Assembly: GCA_038087015.1 (NCBI GenBank)
Contig: JASBNA010000001.1
Location: 2,480,001 to 2,544,000 of the forward strand
From: Cerrena zonata
Lineage: Eukaryota > Basidiomycota > Agaricomycetes > Polyporales > Cerrenaceae
DNA: 64,000 nucleotides
Direction: 5' to 3'
Shown here: positions 35,627-49,600 of the stretch, piece by piece
Layout: every line of letters starts with the position of its first letter
Numbering within the stretch: the first letter of the stretch is position 1
Notes under the pieces: generated by a model
What the model saw: the letters and a program-made list of their open reading frames with translations, nothing else
Database searches by the model: none
What the model was told of the DNA's origin: nothing
Made by a program: the position numbers and the translations under genes

Positions 35627-36323
35627 TCATTGCAGGCAGGAAATAAGTGTCGTAAGTGACATTTATGTTCTGGATGTGATATGGCAGCTAATCGCAATGA
35701 TGGATATAGATCCGTCTGTATATTTGCTATAGAGCAAAAATGGCTTGGTCCTTCCTGGCTCCCGCAAGGACCTGATGCCAGGAACAAGCCTCGGTTCCCA
35801 CACGCTTTCGAGCTTTCGCTGTGTCCGAAGAAGCATTCACGCCGTTGCTTCCCCCTAATTCCTAGAAATTGAGGAGGCTGGCTTTCACAGTTACACGTTA
35901 TGGATGTGGAACAGGATCAAAGAGTTTTATGGATTATCTGCATGGGAGGATATATGGTTGAGTATGACTTGGGTTCATCTACAACTTCCTGGTATGATTT
36001 CCGGACTCCTTTCCATTCTTGGTTCATTGGCCCGTTGTGTTGACGCGAATTCTCTCTCCCTTATCCGTACGACAGCTCCTTTCATCTGGAACTATGTTCC
36101 TTTTGCGTCCACACTCCATAACAAGTTTCCGATATATCGTTTCCGAACCGTTTCAATATGGATTCTGTCTCGCCTTGTACTTATGCGTTCCAATACATGT
36201 CTACCAATTTCCCCTTTCCATATTTGTGTGTATCCGTTCGTTGGAACTCTTACAGCGGTACGTACCGGCATATAAGCAAGATACAGATAATGAATCAGAC
36301 CGAACAATAGTGCACATTATTTT
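35627..36323. other. intergenic, convergent 3' flanks
   Basis: About 700 bp. A 123-codon plus-strand frame (35904-36275) is open but unlike known proteins and is not supported. Confidence 0.35.
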
Positions 36324-36966
36324 TCAATCTTTCGTAGACACAGTCTGTGCTTGTAGCTTTGATTGTAGTATATTTAGGATCGTGTTCAAGTTTTCCTGCT
36401 TCTTCTGGATGGTCTCCTGCAGGGAAGTGATATTTGAACCGATGTAGTCTACCTTTGCTTGATAGTGCTTGACGGCTTGTGCTCGAGGCTACCCCCGGAT
36501 GACATCTCGGTTATTGGAGTGGCGACAAGCAATTCAAATTCACGTACCTTCTTGACATAGTATCCTGTCCCAACATCTACGATAACATTGTCTAGATCGC
36601 TTAGTTTTCCGGGTACATATAGCGAGTTTGTGAGGGGGACCAGGATGGTTTTGTCTACCGATCCACATTCCGATCAATATTGAGTATATAATGTAAAGCA
36701 AAGCTGGTAGTCACTTTTGTTTTGGGGTTTGACTTCTGCTACATTCTCCACACACGCCTTGAACTTTGCTTGTGCGCTACGTAGCTGGGCAAAAGAATTT
36801 GACAGATGGCTCAATTCCTACAGATTGCAGTTTAGTTGTCGTGGGATGTACACCGCTTGCTGCGAAACGAGTGTACCTCTTCCAGCTGCTTCCGAACGTC
36901 TGCGAGCTGAGGGATGTCCAAGTCAGATACGTTGATAGACTGCGATTGTGCTGCCTTGGATGCCAT
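36324..36966 (-). CDS. GIM5: prefoldin subunit 5
   Basis: Alpha-type subunit of the hexameric prefoldin chaperone that passes actin and tubulin to the CCT chaperonin. No long open frame shows it because it is split by short introns. From ATG 36966: [20 protein letters not shown] with [10 protein letters not shown]. Then [20 protein letters not shown] and [14 protein letters not shown]. Then [20 protein letters not shown] with [15 protein letters not shown], the family core. The last exon has [20 protein letters not shown] and ends [14 protein letters not shown] before TGA 36324-36326. Coiled coils at both ends with a beta hairpin between, about 150 residues. Divergent from the DENND11-like gene with 176 bp between starts. 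Confidence 0.9.
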
Positions 36967-37142
36967 GGCAGTGAGGCTTGAGAGGATGGAGGGTTTTGCG
37001 AGAAATGGGAAAGCTAGCCGAGCGCGTGTATCAATTGAAGCTCTGGCGCCGGGAAGAACAGCTTTCTTACTCCTCCACCGCGTAAATTGATGCCCATTGC
37101 GCACCTCGTCTCTCCTTTGTATCCCCCGTCTGGACCTTGAGC
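36967..37142. promoter_or_regulatory. divergent promoter, prefoldin 5 / DENND11-like
   Basis: 176 bp between the two start codons. Shared promoter by position; no specific element recognised. Confidence 0.45.
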
Positions 37143-39151
37143 ATGGCAGACAAAGGCAAGGTCCCGCAGGACGTAGGTATGTGCAAGCTATCATCATATA
37201 TCGCTTCTTAATGCTAACGTTGCCTTCATATGGCTGACAGTGGCCATATTTCATGCTTCATTTCACCCAACTCAAGGAAACGTTATTGATTGGAGCCTCA
37301 AGGCTAGTGATGGTACGTCCCTCTATCTTTTCTCTCAGAGTGCACGTCCCTCATCCGTTATCGTAGAATTTGATCTAAGTCATGTCGAGTTTAGCTGTCT
37401 CCCAAGTGGCCTCCATCTTGTTGAACAGGACGTAGTGTAAGCGTTTACCTCATGCGTTATTGTTCACCTTCCAACAGCAAGCCCTTAGCTACTTCTCCAA
37501 GAACGGTTGTCAAGGTGTCTGTATCTTCCGCCGCAGACAAACAGCTGAACATGGTCACCGAGGTTTCCGACTCTCGTCCCTCGGAATCCTCCTCGCCAAA
37601 TCTGCCCGTTCACGTCCTTGGCGCCACGTTCCTGCTCTTACAGCTCTTATCCAGAAAATCTACGGTTCCCTTGAAGACAGGGATGCCCTTGAACCAACTG
37701 AAGAGGATTGGGAACCTGCTCGTGTTTTCTTCGAGCAAAGGAAGGTCAGGCGGTCTGATCTGTCCGGCGCTGGAGACTGGGCGGGGTGGGATGCAGAATT
37801 CAATTCGACAGATGCAGAGATCCTCAAAACCAACCCTGCCCTTCATTTGCCTCACATGCTGCGAATCCTCGGTCCTTCGTCCTTGACCCTATACAAACAT
37901 GTACTTGGCAGGCGACGGATACTCATATACACTGCACCGCCCGTAGAAGCTGCTTGCATTCTCTGCCACGTCGCTGCGGATATGTGTCTCGAAGATCAAA
38001 TCTATGGCGAAGGGGAAGACGGCTTACCTGACAGACCTAAAGCACAATCCAAGGACGGCATCAAAGTTCTTGGGGTTGTCACTTTGAATGACCTGGATCG
38101 ACTGGAGCAAGAAAGTCAATCTTCAAGAGGATGGATTGCGTGTACCACAGATACCATCTTCTTGGAAAAGGCGTCTTGTTATGACCTTCTAATTGATCTT
38201 ACTGCTTCTGGGTCGAATAAGGCGACGCGGCCAGCTTTCTACATGTCAAAACCAATTGAACCAGCGCGAACACGACAACCCACTCACAGGCTGTCATTCG
38301 TCAGGTTTACTTGGAGCGATGTAAAGCTAGTAAGCATAGTTCTCAAGTCGCGTTCTCATCATATGCTCAATATCTTACAGTGGACAGAACTTTATCGTCT
38401 GATGCAATTGGACTGTGGACACGGCAGCGCATGTTGTGACCCGTCATCCAGCAGTAGCATGACGAAGTCGAAACCCAATGCTATCTCGCCCTGGGTAGAT
38501 ATCTGGCGTGTCTACGAGGACGTTTGCGTCCTTTGTGCTGGACTCTGGATGGGTAACTGGCGTGCGACTGCTTCATCCGCATACCCTCCTGCGGACGAAA
38601 ACTGGGGAAGTATTCGTCTCGAAGGCGAGGACTACCTCAATGTCGTACGTCATGACAACAGATCACCATCCACGCCTTACGTGCGCAGCGTGGGTATGGG
38701 TATTGAAGGTCGCCCCGCTGGACCTTCTTCTGATTCCGGTTTGCAAAATCGGAGAACACAAAGGCGGACGAGTGGAATGTCTGTATGGACCTACGTGTTG
38801 AAGAACTTGAACGTTGATGAAGACGGACAAGATGCCGACGTTGCGGCGCGGAAACTGGAACGACAAATTGCTATCACTCTTTCTCTTCTTCAAGCGTTCC
38901 ACACGAATACTTCAACCATTCTCGGACAACTCCTGACTTTCATACCGTCTAGTCGTCCGAGGTCATCGAGTTCTCCCAAACCTCCGTTGGTGCTCACGCC
39001 AAAGGATATTATGTCGTTTGAGCTTGGTCCTCTGAGCACCCTGGATCATAGGTTTGTGGAATGGCTTGCGGATGAGTATGGTGATGGCGTGCAGGTTGTG
39101 GTGCGTAAAGGGTGGAGAGATCTTATGGGGTTAGTCGTAGGATTTGGTTGA
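37143..39151 (+). CDS. DENN-type protein of the LCHN/DENND11 family (DUF4484)
   Basis: Likely membrane-traffic regulator; the family belongs to the DENN (Rab exchange factor) superfamily. From ATG 37143, small exons give MADKGKVPQDVVAIFHASFH, PTQGNVIDWSLKASD and SHVEFSCLPSGLHLVEQD, the family start. The main exon continues GVCIFRRRQTAEHGHRGFRL with SSLGILLAKSARSRPWRHVP, AACILCHVAADMC and LTLYKHVLGRRRILIYTAPP. The C-terminal block FVEWLADEYGDGVQVVVRKG with WRDLMGLVVGFG matches the conserved tail of the fungal family. Intron 38330-38380 is 51 nt and has no stop in frame, so the open frame reads straight through it; removal joins DVKL to WTELY. The third splice (near 37430) uses a weak donor, GTAGTG, to keep frame. 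Confidence 0.8.
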
Positions 39152-39347
39152 CTAATTTGCAGACTCCTTTATCCCTCTTGCTCTTATTTCGTGTCATGTA
39201 GATACCCCAGGATATTAATATCAAACTCATGGATCTGGTCGTCGAGAAGTATGGGGTAATTTAGGAATAAGTATGTGTATGATTTATATCATTTGAACCA
39301 GATCGGTTATGTATTATCACTAGTTTAAAGATATATCTTTTCCTAAA

Positions 39348-39418
39348 GCATTCGTGGTGTAGCGGTAACATTGGGTCTTCCCATGGCCTAGCTCCGGGTT
39401 CGACTCCCGGCGGATGCA
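39348..39418 (+). tRNA. tRNA-Gly (anticodon CCC)
   Basis: 71 nt, no intron. The acceptor stem GCATTCG pairs with CGGATGC, discriminator A. D arm GTGT/ACAT. The anticodon stem GGGTC/GGCCT closes the loop TTCCCAT with CCC at positions 34-36. T arm CCGGG-TTCGACT-CCCGG, containing the internal B box; the A box is TGGTGTAGCGG. CCA is not encoded, as expected for a eukaryotic nuclear gene. Confidence 0.93.
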
Positions 39419-39441
39419 GACTATTTGTTGAAGCACAATAC

Positions 39442-39448
39442 TTTTTTT
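39442..39448 (+). terminator. RNA polymerase III oligo-T terminator
   Basis: Seven T residues 23 nt after the tRNA end, a normal Pol III stop signal. Confidence 0.7.
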
Positions 39449-39689
39449 GTCCACACTTTAGCACATCTGCATTATTCGGTCGTTTAGATGCAGAAGAGGG
39501 CACAGTAGCCAGAACATGGAGATGAAGTCTCATTTTACAATACAATTTAAGAATGAATGATATGTTATGCGATGCGAAGTGACGAAGACAAGGATTTGTA
39601 TATGGAATGTGACAATGCTGGAAGAACGATGCGAACTGTATGAAGGACAAATACAGGAGGATGGGTGGTGGTGAGAGATGATACAATAT

Positions 39690-41309
<1,620 letters not shown>

Positions 41310-42528
41310 AACAATCAGATACGAAGGGACAAGGTTGCAGAGACGACGGTCGTAAAGCGAGGAAGACAGTCAAAGAGGTGACTATTACTTGAGTCTATGA
41401 TGCTGAGTGGCGAGGCGTAAAGTAAACGGGACGGCGGGTGGTGGAGGAGAGCCTGGTGAGGGAGACTGCTTGAACTTCCCACTCTCCTTTCAAACTACTA
41501 TATACTCATAGTACATCACGTAATCGATGATAGCTCCTTTTATGGTATCTTCAATTCGTCTCGCACCGGGGCAAATGCATTTATTGCAAAGCGGAAATTT
41601 CAAAGGGGTGATGCAAGGGTCAAGTGTGAACTTGTGTCTTCCGCCCACTGCAGACGATCAAAACGCTGTGCTCCTTATTGTTTTCGACGGGAGATGGGGG
41701 AATTAGAAATTTATACCATGCGCAAGCCTCAGGGATCGATACATGCCCACTTCGAGAGTATATATGTCAGCGCGTACGTCGCCGTTGACACAATGCTGCG
41801 GTCGTCGTGATGAGACGGGGGTACGAAGCTACGTCTTATAGTTACATGAGAGAACGCATTGAAGGGGCATGCCCGATGTCGCGGGAGTGTCAGTAAGTTT
41901 CTGGGTATTCGTAGGAGGTCAAATTATCGGTAGAAGGGGGTCTGAGAGTTATTTGTTCTTATGCGTTGCTCATGCGGGATCAAGCGGACAGAGATGGAAT
42001 AGTTTGTCTGCTGACGGCTCGCTGATCCACAGCTTAACGACGAATTGATATTTAGACAGGTGGCATAGAGTTTCGATGACGGACTATCTCAGGGGCTGGG
42101 TTAAGCTCAGGGTACGGAGATTGGAGATTTGCGAGGTCGGGGTGTATGTTAGCCCGGGATGAGATGGGCACGGTACTTAAAGGAGATGAGCGTCGTGCCA
42201 GAAATATTTCTGGTGAGCGATAAGACGTGAATGTTGCCCACTCGCATCAATATTGTGCGTGGTCAATAACCTTCATTCGGTAAGCAATACCCTTGCCGGA
42301 TCCAATGACGCGCCGATGAGTCGTGGAGAGTTCGGTGTGAGTATCGAGGGGAGAATTTATTATTTGTACTCACCTATATTAGAGGGATAAATTTTCCTTG
42401 TATGATGCTCCCTGCATGTCATCATACTGTGTTGTTCAAACTCCACAGACGGGATCAGGGCAGGTGACCAATGGGGGGAAACCATGCTATTGATACACTT
42501 ATGAACGGTACGTACACATCTCTATTGC
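41310..42528. other. intergenic, CDK1 promoter and GPN1 3' flank
   Basis: 1.2 kb without an open frame of note or an RNA gene. It should contain the CDK1 promoter. Nothing else was recognised. Confidence 0.4.
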
Positions 42529-43991
42529 TCAGCCAGGTCTAGGCCAAGACATTTCTGCGTCATCCCGCCGGTTTAACCGTGTCACATCGATGTACTGGCC
42601 TGGCCACGGACCGTCACCTATTAAAAAAGATCATGAGTGGGGATAGCTTATAGCCCATGGGGCTACACTTACTTCGGTCAATTATGTTTACTTCTGCGTC
42701 ATCACCGTCATCTTCATCCTCTTCTGTTGGGTCCCACTTGTCTGCAAGAGCAGCGTCAGGGTTGCGCGCTCGATCAACGGCAAGATCCTTCATGAGACGG
42801 TTCACTGAGTCTTCTTTGGCGGCTTGAAGGGTCTTTTCGCGAGCTGCACGGGCGCGCTGGAGTTCTGGGAGATATTCCCTAGAGGCATTTGGTTAGTAGG
42901 TGAATCCGGCAATTTGATCTCTGGTGGGACTAACTTCTCGTATTCTGTTCGCGATGCTTCCACGGCGTCGAAGAATTCTTTCATGCCTGCTCCAGTCATG
43001 CTCGATACGCCAACAGCCTATCAAGAGAGTCAGATGTGCCATATTATCGCGATGAAAAAAATATGAACCGTCAAATGCTGATAAAATTCATCCAGTACGA
43101 GACTCATGCTGTTCATCAGACTATTCATATATGTTGGCTCGCCCTCGTCATCGGTTGTCCCGCTGTGCGACGCAAGTGCAGCTTGGAACGCTTCGAAATC
43201 GTGCATCCACTCTAACGCAAAGTCGTGCGGTTGCACATCCGTTTTGTTGAAAACGAGGATGAAAGGCAATTTTGTTTTGTAGAGAATACTACGGGTAGAA
43301 ATTTCAATATCGGAAATTTCGGAAGATTGGTAACATGTTGTGGCGTACCTGCAGGCATAGAGCATGTTGGACATAAAGGTCGCAGGTGCGGTGGTCCTGG
43401 GCGTATCAATGATATACGCCACAACCGTAGGAAGAGTGGATGCAACCGCATCAGTGATAATGGCTCCAGAAGCAGACCATGTGAAGATTTCAATCTGTCC
43501 AGGAGTATCTAGAATGACATAGCTGTGTGTAGGTACAAAATGCATGCATCAAGGACATATGGTTCATCGACAGAGGGATGACTGGAAGCTTACTCGACTG
43601 TTTCAGCGCGCTTTTCTACCAAGTTGAGAACTTGGTCGAATTTTGTGGTGAAGAGATTAAGGGCGGTCAGGATACCACCGTTAGGTCCTAGGTTGTATCT
43701 AAATTGGTAGGATGGTAAGTAGACTTACAAATAAACGCAGAAAGACACCAACTGTTTCATTACTTCTTGATAGTTTATAGTGTCACGGATGTCGATATTT
43801 GGTTCGAAGGGGACATGGGTAACCGCAGGATCGAGATTGAGGATGTATGGTGGCGATTCCTTGGCGTGCAAATAGGAATTCATGCGCTGGACAAAGGTAG
43901 ACTTTCCAGCACCGGCCATTCCGATGGTGATAATCACCATGGCCTTTTTTGCATCCCCACTGGGGGTTGGTGCACTTGTCGAGGGATCCAT
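42529..43991 (-). CDS. NPA3: GPN-loop GTPase 1 (RNA polymerase II assembly/import)
   Basis: GPN1/Npa3 works with GPN2 and GPN3 in assembly and nuclear import of RNA polymerase II. ATG 43989-43991 starts [16 protein letters not shown], followed by the G1 P-loop [20 protein letters not shown]. Then [20 protein letters not shown], the GPN motif in [17 protein letters not shown]3 in [19 protein letters not shown]4 in [16 protein letters not shown] and G5-region [17 protein letters not shown] coiled and acidic tail follows ([18 protein letters not shown]). The frame stays open beyond RS, but splicing at GTAAGT to TTTTTAATAG adds [20 protein letters not shown] before TGA 42529-42531. A farther upstream in-frame start (44057) is less likely. 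Confidence 0.92.
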
Positions 43992-44212
43992 GGCAGCGAA
44001 GAACAAGATTGCAAAGCTTGATCGGCCAAAGTTCCGCTTCCTAACCCTGTTTAGCACTAGCGCCGACAGGGGTCAACAGGCGCCCATACTGTTTACAGGC
44101 GGACCACAGACAAGGCGTTCATTCAACTTCTTCCATCGCTGTTTGGGCCTTTGCCCTCCCAGCACTTCCTGCTGCTCCCCATCACTGCACACCATATACA
44201 CACTAACTACTC
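43992..44212. promoter_or_regulatory. divergent promoter, GPN1 / SAC3
   Basis: 221 bp between the start codons of two genes that both serve the nuclear transcription/export route. No specific element identified. Confidence 0.45.
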
Positions 44213-47200
44213 ATGGACCAACCAAACACTCGCGGACGGGGTTTCAGTATAAATGGTGCCGCACGACGCGGCGGCCATAGGAACATGAAATGGGTCGCTG
44301 GACAAGACAACTCTATCCCACCACCACAACGTGGACGCGGAAAGCCTCGCGGAAGGGGAAGAGGGTCTTTCGCACCCAGAGGCTCTCACACTGCAGCTTC
44401 TACTACTGTGCACGACACTGCTGCCAACGATGGCTTCGCGTCTGGCACCGATGACGAAGGGTATGATGAGGCAGAGAACATGATTGCGGAGGAACCAATG
44501 ATAGAAGAGCCAGAACTTGAGACACCAGAAGAACGAGAAAAGTTCTACCAAGAGGTGCGTCGAACGAAATATAATCGAATTTTGGGACGACTTACAGTAT
44601 CCTAGCTCGTGAAAGCTCGTGAAATCGAGCGTAAGAAGGCTATTGCAGATGGCAAAATGGATGACCCGCTCGTACCCAAACGCTTGGCAGATGCTATAAA
44701 TGTCGTAGGGACATGTACAGACATGTGTCCAAGATTCGAACGGTATCGAAGAGAACGGGAGAACAACCTTGACAAATGGGAAGTTGTACGTGAATATTCT
44801 CTATATAACCCTCATTCTTAGCCTCTGCGCTTATACTACCGAAGATCCCCGGCACCAAACGCGTCGATCACAGACGAGCCGTCAAAATTTACGAACGCGC
44901 CGCGGGCGACAAGTCGATACCTTCAGACCTACGCCCTCCTCACATTCTCAAGGTAAAGCTAACACGAAGGACCGCATTTCCAAGATTACTTACCAAGCAC
45001 TTCCTCGAAGAAAACTTTGAACTACCTGTTTCATGAGCTCATTCAGAATGGGATCTCTGAAACACAGGCATTCATTCGAGACCGCTCAAGAGCTGTTCGA
45101 AATGATTTCACTATACAGCACGAAACGGGACCCCTCGCAATTGAATGTCATGACCGCTGTGCAAGATATCACATCTTCGTTATACACCACGAACGAGAAA
45201 AACCTGGGTTCTCCGCTCATCTCGAAGAGCAACAGTTGATGAATGGTATGTCACCCGGAACTACTTCCTGCACATATTCCTTATATTCCCATGCAGCGCT
45301 TCAAAGTCTCAAAGAGTTCTATGAGGACCAGCGTGGACGATATCAATCGCCCACAGAGCTTGAGATGCGTGTTTATCACCGACTCATCCACATGCGTGAC
45401 CAGGTCGAACGCCACGACGATGTTCCTCATGAAATCATGATGCATCCCGTATTCCAGCTTACTTCTAAGTTTCGAGCGCACGTTCAGAAGATAAGTGCAC
45501 CCATCCACAAGACGTCACAGTTGAGGGTGGGTGACGAGGGGATGCAAATCTTCGGCGAATTAGTCGGTCACCTTCGAAGTGAAAACAGCATGGTGATGAT
45601 CTACCTCGTCGCGTGCATTTTGGAACGGTTATTTGGTGGAGACACAATCGATGACATCGAAGCTCTTCGAGGCAATATGTCAATACAGGACATTATTAAC
45701 GGTAGATCTACACCACTGGTAGAATTTCCACAGGAAGAACCGACACCCCCTCTGAATGGCGACGTTCCGTTACCTTCGACCAACACTGCTCCTGTCACGC
45801 GGAGTGCTACTGAATGGTTAAACAACAGCTTTGGACCAAAACCAACACAGTCGGCATTCTTTGGGTCGAAAGATGCACCTCCACCAACCACCAATTTGTT
45901 TGGTCCTCCTTCAGCTCCACCACCCTCGCAACCCGCACCCGTTCAGTCTGCATTCGCAAACTTAGGGTCCACTACCAATGCGTTTGGGCAAGTTACTTCA
46001 GTGTTTAACGGACCGACGTTTGGCACGAATACTTCAGCATTTGGTCCGAGCTCGACTCCATCTTCTGCTTTCGGAGGTGCACCGACATCTGTCTTTGGAG
46101 GTCAAGCAGTTGCTGAACCTTCATCTACCCTGGCTTCATCTTCTCCTTTCGGACAACCCGCGACTAATGGTGCAAGTCACGGTGGTATTTTCAATCAACC
46201 TCTTACGACCAACACTTTTTCAGGTGAGTTTAAGTCATTTTGATCATGTCTACGACATACTCAAGCAAACATCTCAGCAGCCTCTCCAAACATCCCACCA
46301 CAAACGACTACAAAAACATTGGATCCCAGAGCTGCTCCATTTGCACCCACGACAGCCTTTGGCCCGCCACCTTCATCTGCTCCTACACCCCCAGCAACAG
46401 TAGTTGTACCGCCTACCTACGTCACTCCATTTACAACACAAGTTCCTCAACCTCAGGCTCCTTCGCCTAGCCTTCCTTTCTCGTTTACACCAACCCCTAC
46501 ACCGCCCGCTCCTGCTCCTACCTTCACAACTTCTTTCCCCGCTCAGCCAACACCGCCAGAGCCTCAAGTGATTTCTACCACTCCCGAAAAGAGGATGATA
46601 GAAAGGAAACAGACACTTTGGGATATTCCAAGCCTTCCTTCACCTGCCAGAACTCCTGCACCGGCACCACCCCAATTAACGATCCCAGAATTCCCTCAGA
46701 CCACAAGTAATCCTATGTCACCTCGGGAACCCCCACCTACCAAGACACATCATATGGATCTACCACCCACACCAACCGCTCGCTGGTTCGACCCCACATC
46801 TGGCGGAGGTTCAAGCACCCCGGAAAGTATCTCTCCACAGAAACGCAAGTCTGTGGTCCATCTGCCACATTTACAGATGCCTCAGTCCCCTGCGACTCCG
46901 GATATGTTGAGCCCCCTTCAGACTTTTACGTCTGGACCGTTCAAACCAGCATTCGCTCCCGGGACTCCGGTTGAACCTGTTGCTTCTTCCTCTAAGCTTC
47001 CGCCGACTCCTACACAGAAAACCAACGGATTTGCTAGCGTGAAGGGGAAAGAGAAAGAAGTTTTCTCGGATCTCATCGAACCTCCTCATCTGACCGAACT
47101 GGGCATCAGTTTCGCGCGACGCTCCATGCTTGTCAAGAACTCCTTCAAGCGTTGGTTCGATAGGACGAAATACGAAGAAGCTTATAAGCGTAGCACGGAA

Positions 47201-49086
47201 TATAAAGAACGCATCCAGCGTGAACGGCTGTTCGCTAGTATGACTAGTTCGCCGAGTCATAGTAGGGGTAGTACTCCTCCTAAACGACGGAGAATGTCGG
47301 TGGATGGGGTGACGGAGACGATTCAAGCTAAGAGGAAGAAACGGAGAATATCTGCTGAATACGTGACTCCGTTGGATGATGACGCCTTGGCACAGCAGTT
47401 TAAAGAGGTACGTGAAGTATTATTTTGCTCGAGGTCATGGATGTTTATTATTGGTGATTCTGTGTAGACGCAAGCTGAGCACCAGAAACGGTGGGAGCGA
47501 GGATCGTTCTTGAGATCCATCCAGTCTCACGTGAAATCAGTCACCTCAAAAGACTATCCAGACAACACGATGGATATCTGGTTATCTCTAAACACCGGAA
47601 ACGACAGTACTGCGATCTGGTTAGAGCAAAAGTTCGGCATGCCAAGTTCAGGAAACTGGCATTCCGAAAATGTATTCTCGATGCCTATATCTCAATCACC
47701 GGCGGCTTCATCACAATCGTTATCTCCAGTAGTGATCGTGTTTGAACGGACTCCAGCAACAGACGTCGACGATCCCATCGAACGGTACGTTCCCCATCCG
47801 AGATCGCAAGACTTGAAAAAAGCTTATCTCATACATGGTTTTGACACAGCAAATATCGCGTGGTCGATGACTGTGCACGTCTGCGAGATGTCATGGCGGA
47901 TCTTCAGGATCTACCCGAAGTCCGTTTCAAACCAGCTCTTGTCGTCATTCAGTGGTCCAACGGAGATGAAACGAGCGGTGTTCAGGATTTCACTAACATG
48001 GTGGAAGAGTGCCGGGAAGCTTCGTTGGTGGAGTCTGCGTACACTTTCTCGATATCACCTGAAGACAAGGATTTGGACGAGCGGTTGCAGAAGCTGTTGA
48101 AGATCGTGAAGCTGGATGTGAACGACTCGTTGATGCACGTTCTGTCATGGCAAGGTATGTATGAATACAAAAAATTTCTGGGAGTACGCATGGAGTCCTC
48201 ATGTCCCTTTTTTGCATATTCATAGAGCTCTCTGTGCTGTTCACGGAGCTCTTCAAACAATACGCTTCAGATTGGCTTGACAGTTGCTGGTCGGGAGATC
48301 GCCGTATGTATCATTAGCTGTGTTGCTGTGCGTGCTGTTGTTAACATGAGTATGTCTTTTCTAGTTGATTGGCTCCGGTACAACGATGTTGTGCAGTCGA
48401 TTGAGAACGCGCAGAGGTCGGTTGCGAAAGAATTGTTAGCAATTCTTTCGCTGCCTCAGCGGGTACCGCATATCGACCGACCAGACGATATCAAAGGCCC
48501 TGCTCACCTTGGACACGGTAAGTAAACCTTTTACACATGTTGCGCGCTCTTGCTAAAGCGCGAATAGACTATGCTATTGCAGGATTTGTCGATGTCTTGG
48601 CGCAGGCTGCTGTTGACGCTGCTGAGAAGCAACTGGGTTCAAACGCACAGGAACACTACAGGATTCCAAGGACGAGCGTCATCCGTGCACGAAATCAGTT
48701 GAAATCGTCTTTAGAAGCTCTGTCTCTAGGAATGCGAGAGGCAGCCGCCATGCGCGCAGCATCAGCGCCTCTGGTTGATGATGTGTCTGAGGATGAAGAC
48801 TTGATCAGTGCAAGGTATGTGCATTGTGTTTTGTGTATAGGAAACAAAGTTTCTGATATGCATTGGTCCTAGCAGTCCTTCTCCTGACCTTGCACCCGAG
48901 AGTTTGGGTCGTACAATATCGACGTCGAACATGAGTGAGGAGGAGAGTGTTCCGTCGACGGCGGAGATGAGCTCGCCTTCTTATTCTCGGGGATCGACCG
49001 TTGAGAGTAACGGAACGGCGAGAGGTGCCGTAACTGTTGCAATGTTGCGGGCTTTGGCACAGGGCGTCTTGAAGTCGAAGCCGTGA
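44213..49086 (+). CDS. SAC3: nuclear mRNA export factor Sac3 (GANP type)
   Basis: Scaffold of the TREX-2 complex at the nuclear pore. The N-terminus is RGG-rich (QRGRGKPRGRGRGSFAPRG), then acidic. The SAC3/GANP core has VGTCTDMCPRFERYRRERE, KTLNYLFHELIQNGISETQA, FIRDRSRAVRNDFTIQ, LKEFYEDQRGRYQSPTELEM and ENSMVMIYLVACILERLFGG. A Pro-rich region with FG dipeptides follows (TTNAFGQ, SVFGGQAV, SSPFGQPA), suited to contact pore or export-receptor proteins. A charged stretch, RRSMLVKNSFKRWFDRTKYE, lies further on. The C-terminal third has FKPALVVIQWSNGDETSG and LFTELFKQYASDWLDSCWSG, and ends ALAQGVLKSKP. Roughly a dozen exons. It is longer than yeast Sac3 and resembles the GANP side of the family. 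Confidence 0.9.
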
Positions 49087-49600
49087 TTGCGGGTTGTTTC
49101 TGCGACTGATCTACTAGGTTTTCGGTGCATATCTGAGATTTGTATTATTTCATTCTGTTATTTGGACACAGGACGTGCGTACTTGTCGTTGAGCTTGATG
49201 GCAGAGCTGTACAAAGAGAACAATCGGAGCTGATTGCACGATGTGGTATGAACCCAGCATGACCTCACGCCAGGAATGCCTGTGAGGGAGATGAAACTCA
49301 GCCATTGTGGTTCCTGACTGGTGCAAGCTCGATGTGCTACTATCGGAATGTAAGTATCCCAGGGACCCATTTCACATCATAAAAGCAGGCCGGACGTGCT
49401 ACTATCGGAATGTAAATGTCCCAGAGAGTGGCAGCCCTCTCTCTCTCTCCGCTTCCCCATCCCCGTATTTAAACAATCCCTCCATGTTCACTGCTCGCCC
49501 TGGATTCCCTACAATCATCGATATCCAACACGCCTTGAGCTTTGTAACTTGACCCCCCGCAACTAGCACACGACACATCCCCCTAGCGAACATTTCGTTC
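49087..49600. other. intergenic with promoter of the next gene
   Basis: 514 bp. Holds the SAC3 3' UTR, a pair of direct repeats (listed separately) and a TATTTAAA box near 49466, 135 bp before the next ATG, a plausible TATA element. Confidence 0.45.
49334..49427 (+). repeat. direct repeat pair upstream of orphan gene
   Basis: Two copies of about 31 bp with the core GTGCTACTATCGGAATGTAA start at 49334 and 49396, 62 bp apart, differing at only a few bases. They lie 170-270 bp upstream of the next start codon. Confidence 0.75.

Noticed and set aside
35904..36275. 123-codon plus-strand open frame
   Set aside because: No recognisable motif and no supporting splice structure; lies in the spacer between convergent genes.
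43767..44280. Plus-strand open frames over the GPN1 start
   Set aside because: Antisense to the GTPase P-loop exon and the shared promoter.
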